24,854 bases of DNA from Nemertoderma westbladi (lineage: Eukaryota > Xenacoelomorpha > Nemertodermatida > Nemertodermatidae), in NCBI GenBank assembly GCA_032718475.1, contig JAUCBJ010001969.1, positions 1-24,854 on the forward strand, in the 5' to 3' direction. Made by a program: the position numbers and the translations under genes. Below, in pieces: positions 23,907-24,854 of the stretch. How positions within the stretch are numbered: the stretch's first letter is position 1; each line of letters starts with the position of its first letter. The notes under the pieces are model-generated. The model did not search any database. It was not told the DNA's origin and worked only from the letters and a program-made list of their open reading frames with translations.

Positions 23907-24396
23907 ATGGCAACGGACCCACGCAACCCCCACATCTTCGTCCTGCGCAGCTCCCCACCCGCATTCGACATCGAATCCGAAAGGACAACTTGGGAACTAT
24001 GGAAAGATGAATGGGACGCCTCCAGTCGCCGTTGTAACCGAAGACGTCAACCGATCCACTCTCCGTCTACGCCGCGCTGCCCTCACAACAGCGTTCTCTC
24101 ACGCGACTAACGCCGTCGTCAAGGGGCTCGCCCTTACCGCAGCGGAAAACGCGAACTCGGAGACCGTGATTAACCGGTTGGGTCAGCACATCGACGGCGG
24201 AACCAACAAACGCATTTACCGTCAACAGCTGGCCCGACGCCACCGTCTTCCGGAAGAGAGTCCGGAATCGTTCCTCGTCGCTCTACGCGTTATAGCTACC
24301 AAGTGCGACTTCGCCCCTCTCGCAACCAAGGAAGCCCACACGGAGGACCGCCTCCTGGACAAATTCACGTCCGGATTCTGTAAAAGCCTTTGCTGA
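23907..24396 (+). pseudogene. LTR-retrotransposon Gag fragment, frameshifted
   Basis: From the ATG at 23907 the frame reads MATDPRNPHIF, then FDIESERTTWELWKDEWDA, typical of the N terminus of short metazoan Gag proteins. A frameshift around 24015-24045 moves the protein into the frame containing LRLRRAALTTAFSHATNAVV, NRLGQHIDGGTNKRIYRQQL and ESFLVALRVIATKCDF, stopping at TGA 24394-24396. High GC contrasts with the surrounding AT-rich DNA. There is no zinc knuckle, protease or RT after it and no LTR was recognised, so this is an isolated remnant, most likely of a Gypsy-type element. It cannot be joined to the kinesin gene. Confidence 0.75.
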
Positions 24397-24854
24397 ATTG
24401 CCCCGTTATTTTTATTATCTTTTACATTAAAATACTCTGTAGTTGATTTAATAGGTGTAAGAGACCGTATTATTGCTGTATCGGTGTTTTTTAGAGGATC
24501 TAAGACCTATTTCCTCCGTATGTGTACTGTGAAAGGCATAGTTGATGATTCTATGGCAATTCCATGACGCAAAGGGTGATAGCTACTCTTGAACAGTAGT
24601 TACTATGACTACGGTTAACAGCTGATATTCATACGTGTTGATTTTCTTTGTTCTACGGCGTCTCTCAGTTCAGTCAGCCAATCAGAGCATTTTTATGGCT
24701 CTTGTAGAGAAATTTCCTAGAAATCACGTAATGCTTTATGTGCAGTGTTTACATTCTGTCCTGAGCCAGGAGAGAGCGGCTTGGAAATATTTTGTGCTGT
24801 TCTGTTTTTAGCCTAACACTAGTAGGCTTAATTATAAGGACATATATCCGTTAT
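24397..24854. other. Unannotated right edge
   Basis: There is no coding sequence. AGCCAATCAGAGC at 24676-24688 has a canonical CCAAT-box core and GGCGTCTCTCAGTTCAGTC lies just before it, so this could be promoter or transposon-terminal sequence. The evidence does not decide. Nothing else was recognised. Confidence 0.35.

Overview
This is nuclear DNA from a multicellular animal. Its coding sequence is split into exons with GT-AG splice sites, the background is AT-rich, and the introns are full of retrotransposons, TTAA-flanked elements, tRNA-derived SINEs and minisatellites. Penelope-like elements and a CHK/EcKinase-like (DUF1679-type) gene fit an invertebrate animal, possibly marine. I cannot name the species.

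Two cellular genes can be rebuilt. On the minus strand (7739 down to 3179), five exons join without a frame break into a 427-residue kinase-fold protein of the CHK/EcKinase-like (dhs-27-like) group. On the plus strand (9622 to about 23402), five exons, all phase 0, encode about 920 residues. They cover the second half of a kinesin-13 motor domain of KIF24 type followed by a long disordered tail. The P-loop half of the motor is missing from the window, so upstream exons are either left of position 1, which would nest the kinase gene antisense inside a kinesin intron, or absent.

The left edge (1 to about 1550) is a dead Penelope-like element. It has a reverse transcriptase with YVDD and a GIY-YIG endonuclease, an 89-bp inverted piece of itself at its 5' end, a SINE inserted with a clean 13-bp target duplication, and a frameshift. 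The kinase introns hold a 1.25-kb long-inverted-repeat element, a second SINE-like copy and a hairpin element. The 7.74-9.62 kb interval separates the two gene models and contains a foldback element with 17-bp repeat arms.

The kinesin introns hold a 31-bp minisatellite of roughly 32 copies, two G-tract repeats, two foldback elements with 15-bp repeat arms, and a 5'-truncated LINE. The LINE is split by a 1,555-bp TTAA-flanked element that carries five 163-bp satellite units. A second, inverted copy of that element (21.47-22.87 kb) lies on the other side of the 879-bp kinesin exon and directly abuts a TTAA-bounded block full of GACA/TGTC repeats. The right edge (23.9-24.4 kb) is a GC-rich, frameshifted Gag fragment of an LTR retrotransposon.

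The most unusual structures are the foldback elements built from short tandem repeats around a shared core, the subterminal G-tract/C-tract hairpins with an embedded 163-bp satellite, and a regular array of TQ motifs in the kinesin tail. All family names come from reading the sequence without database searches.
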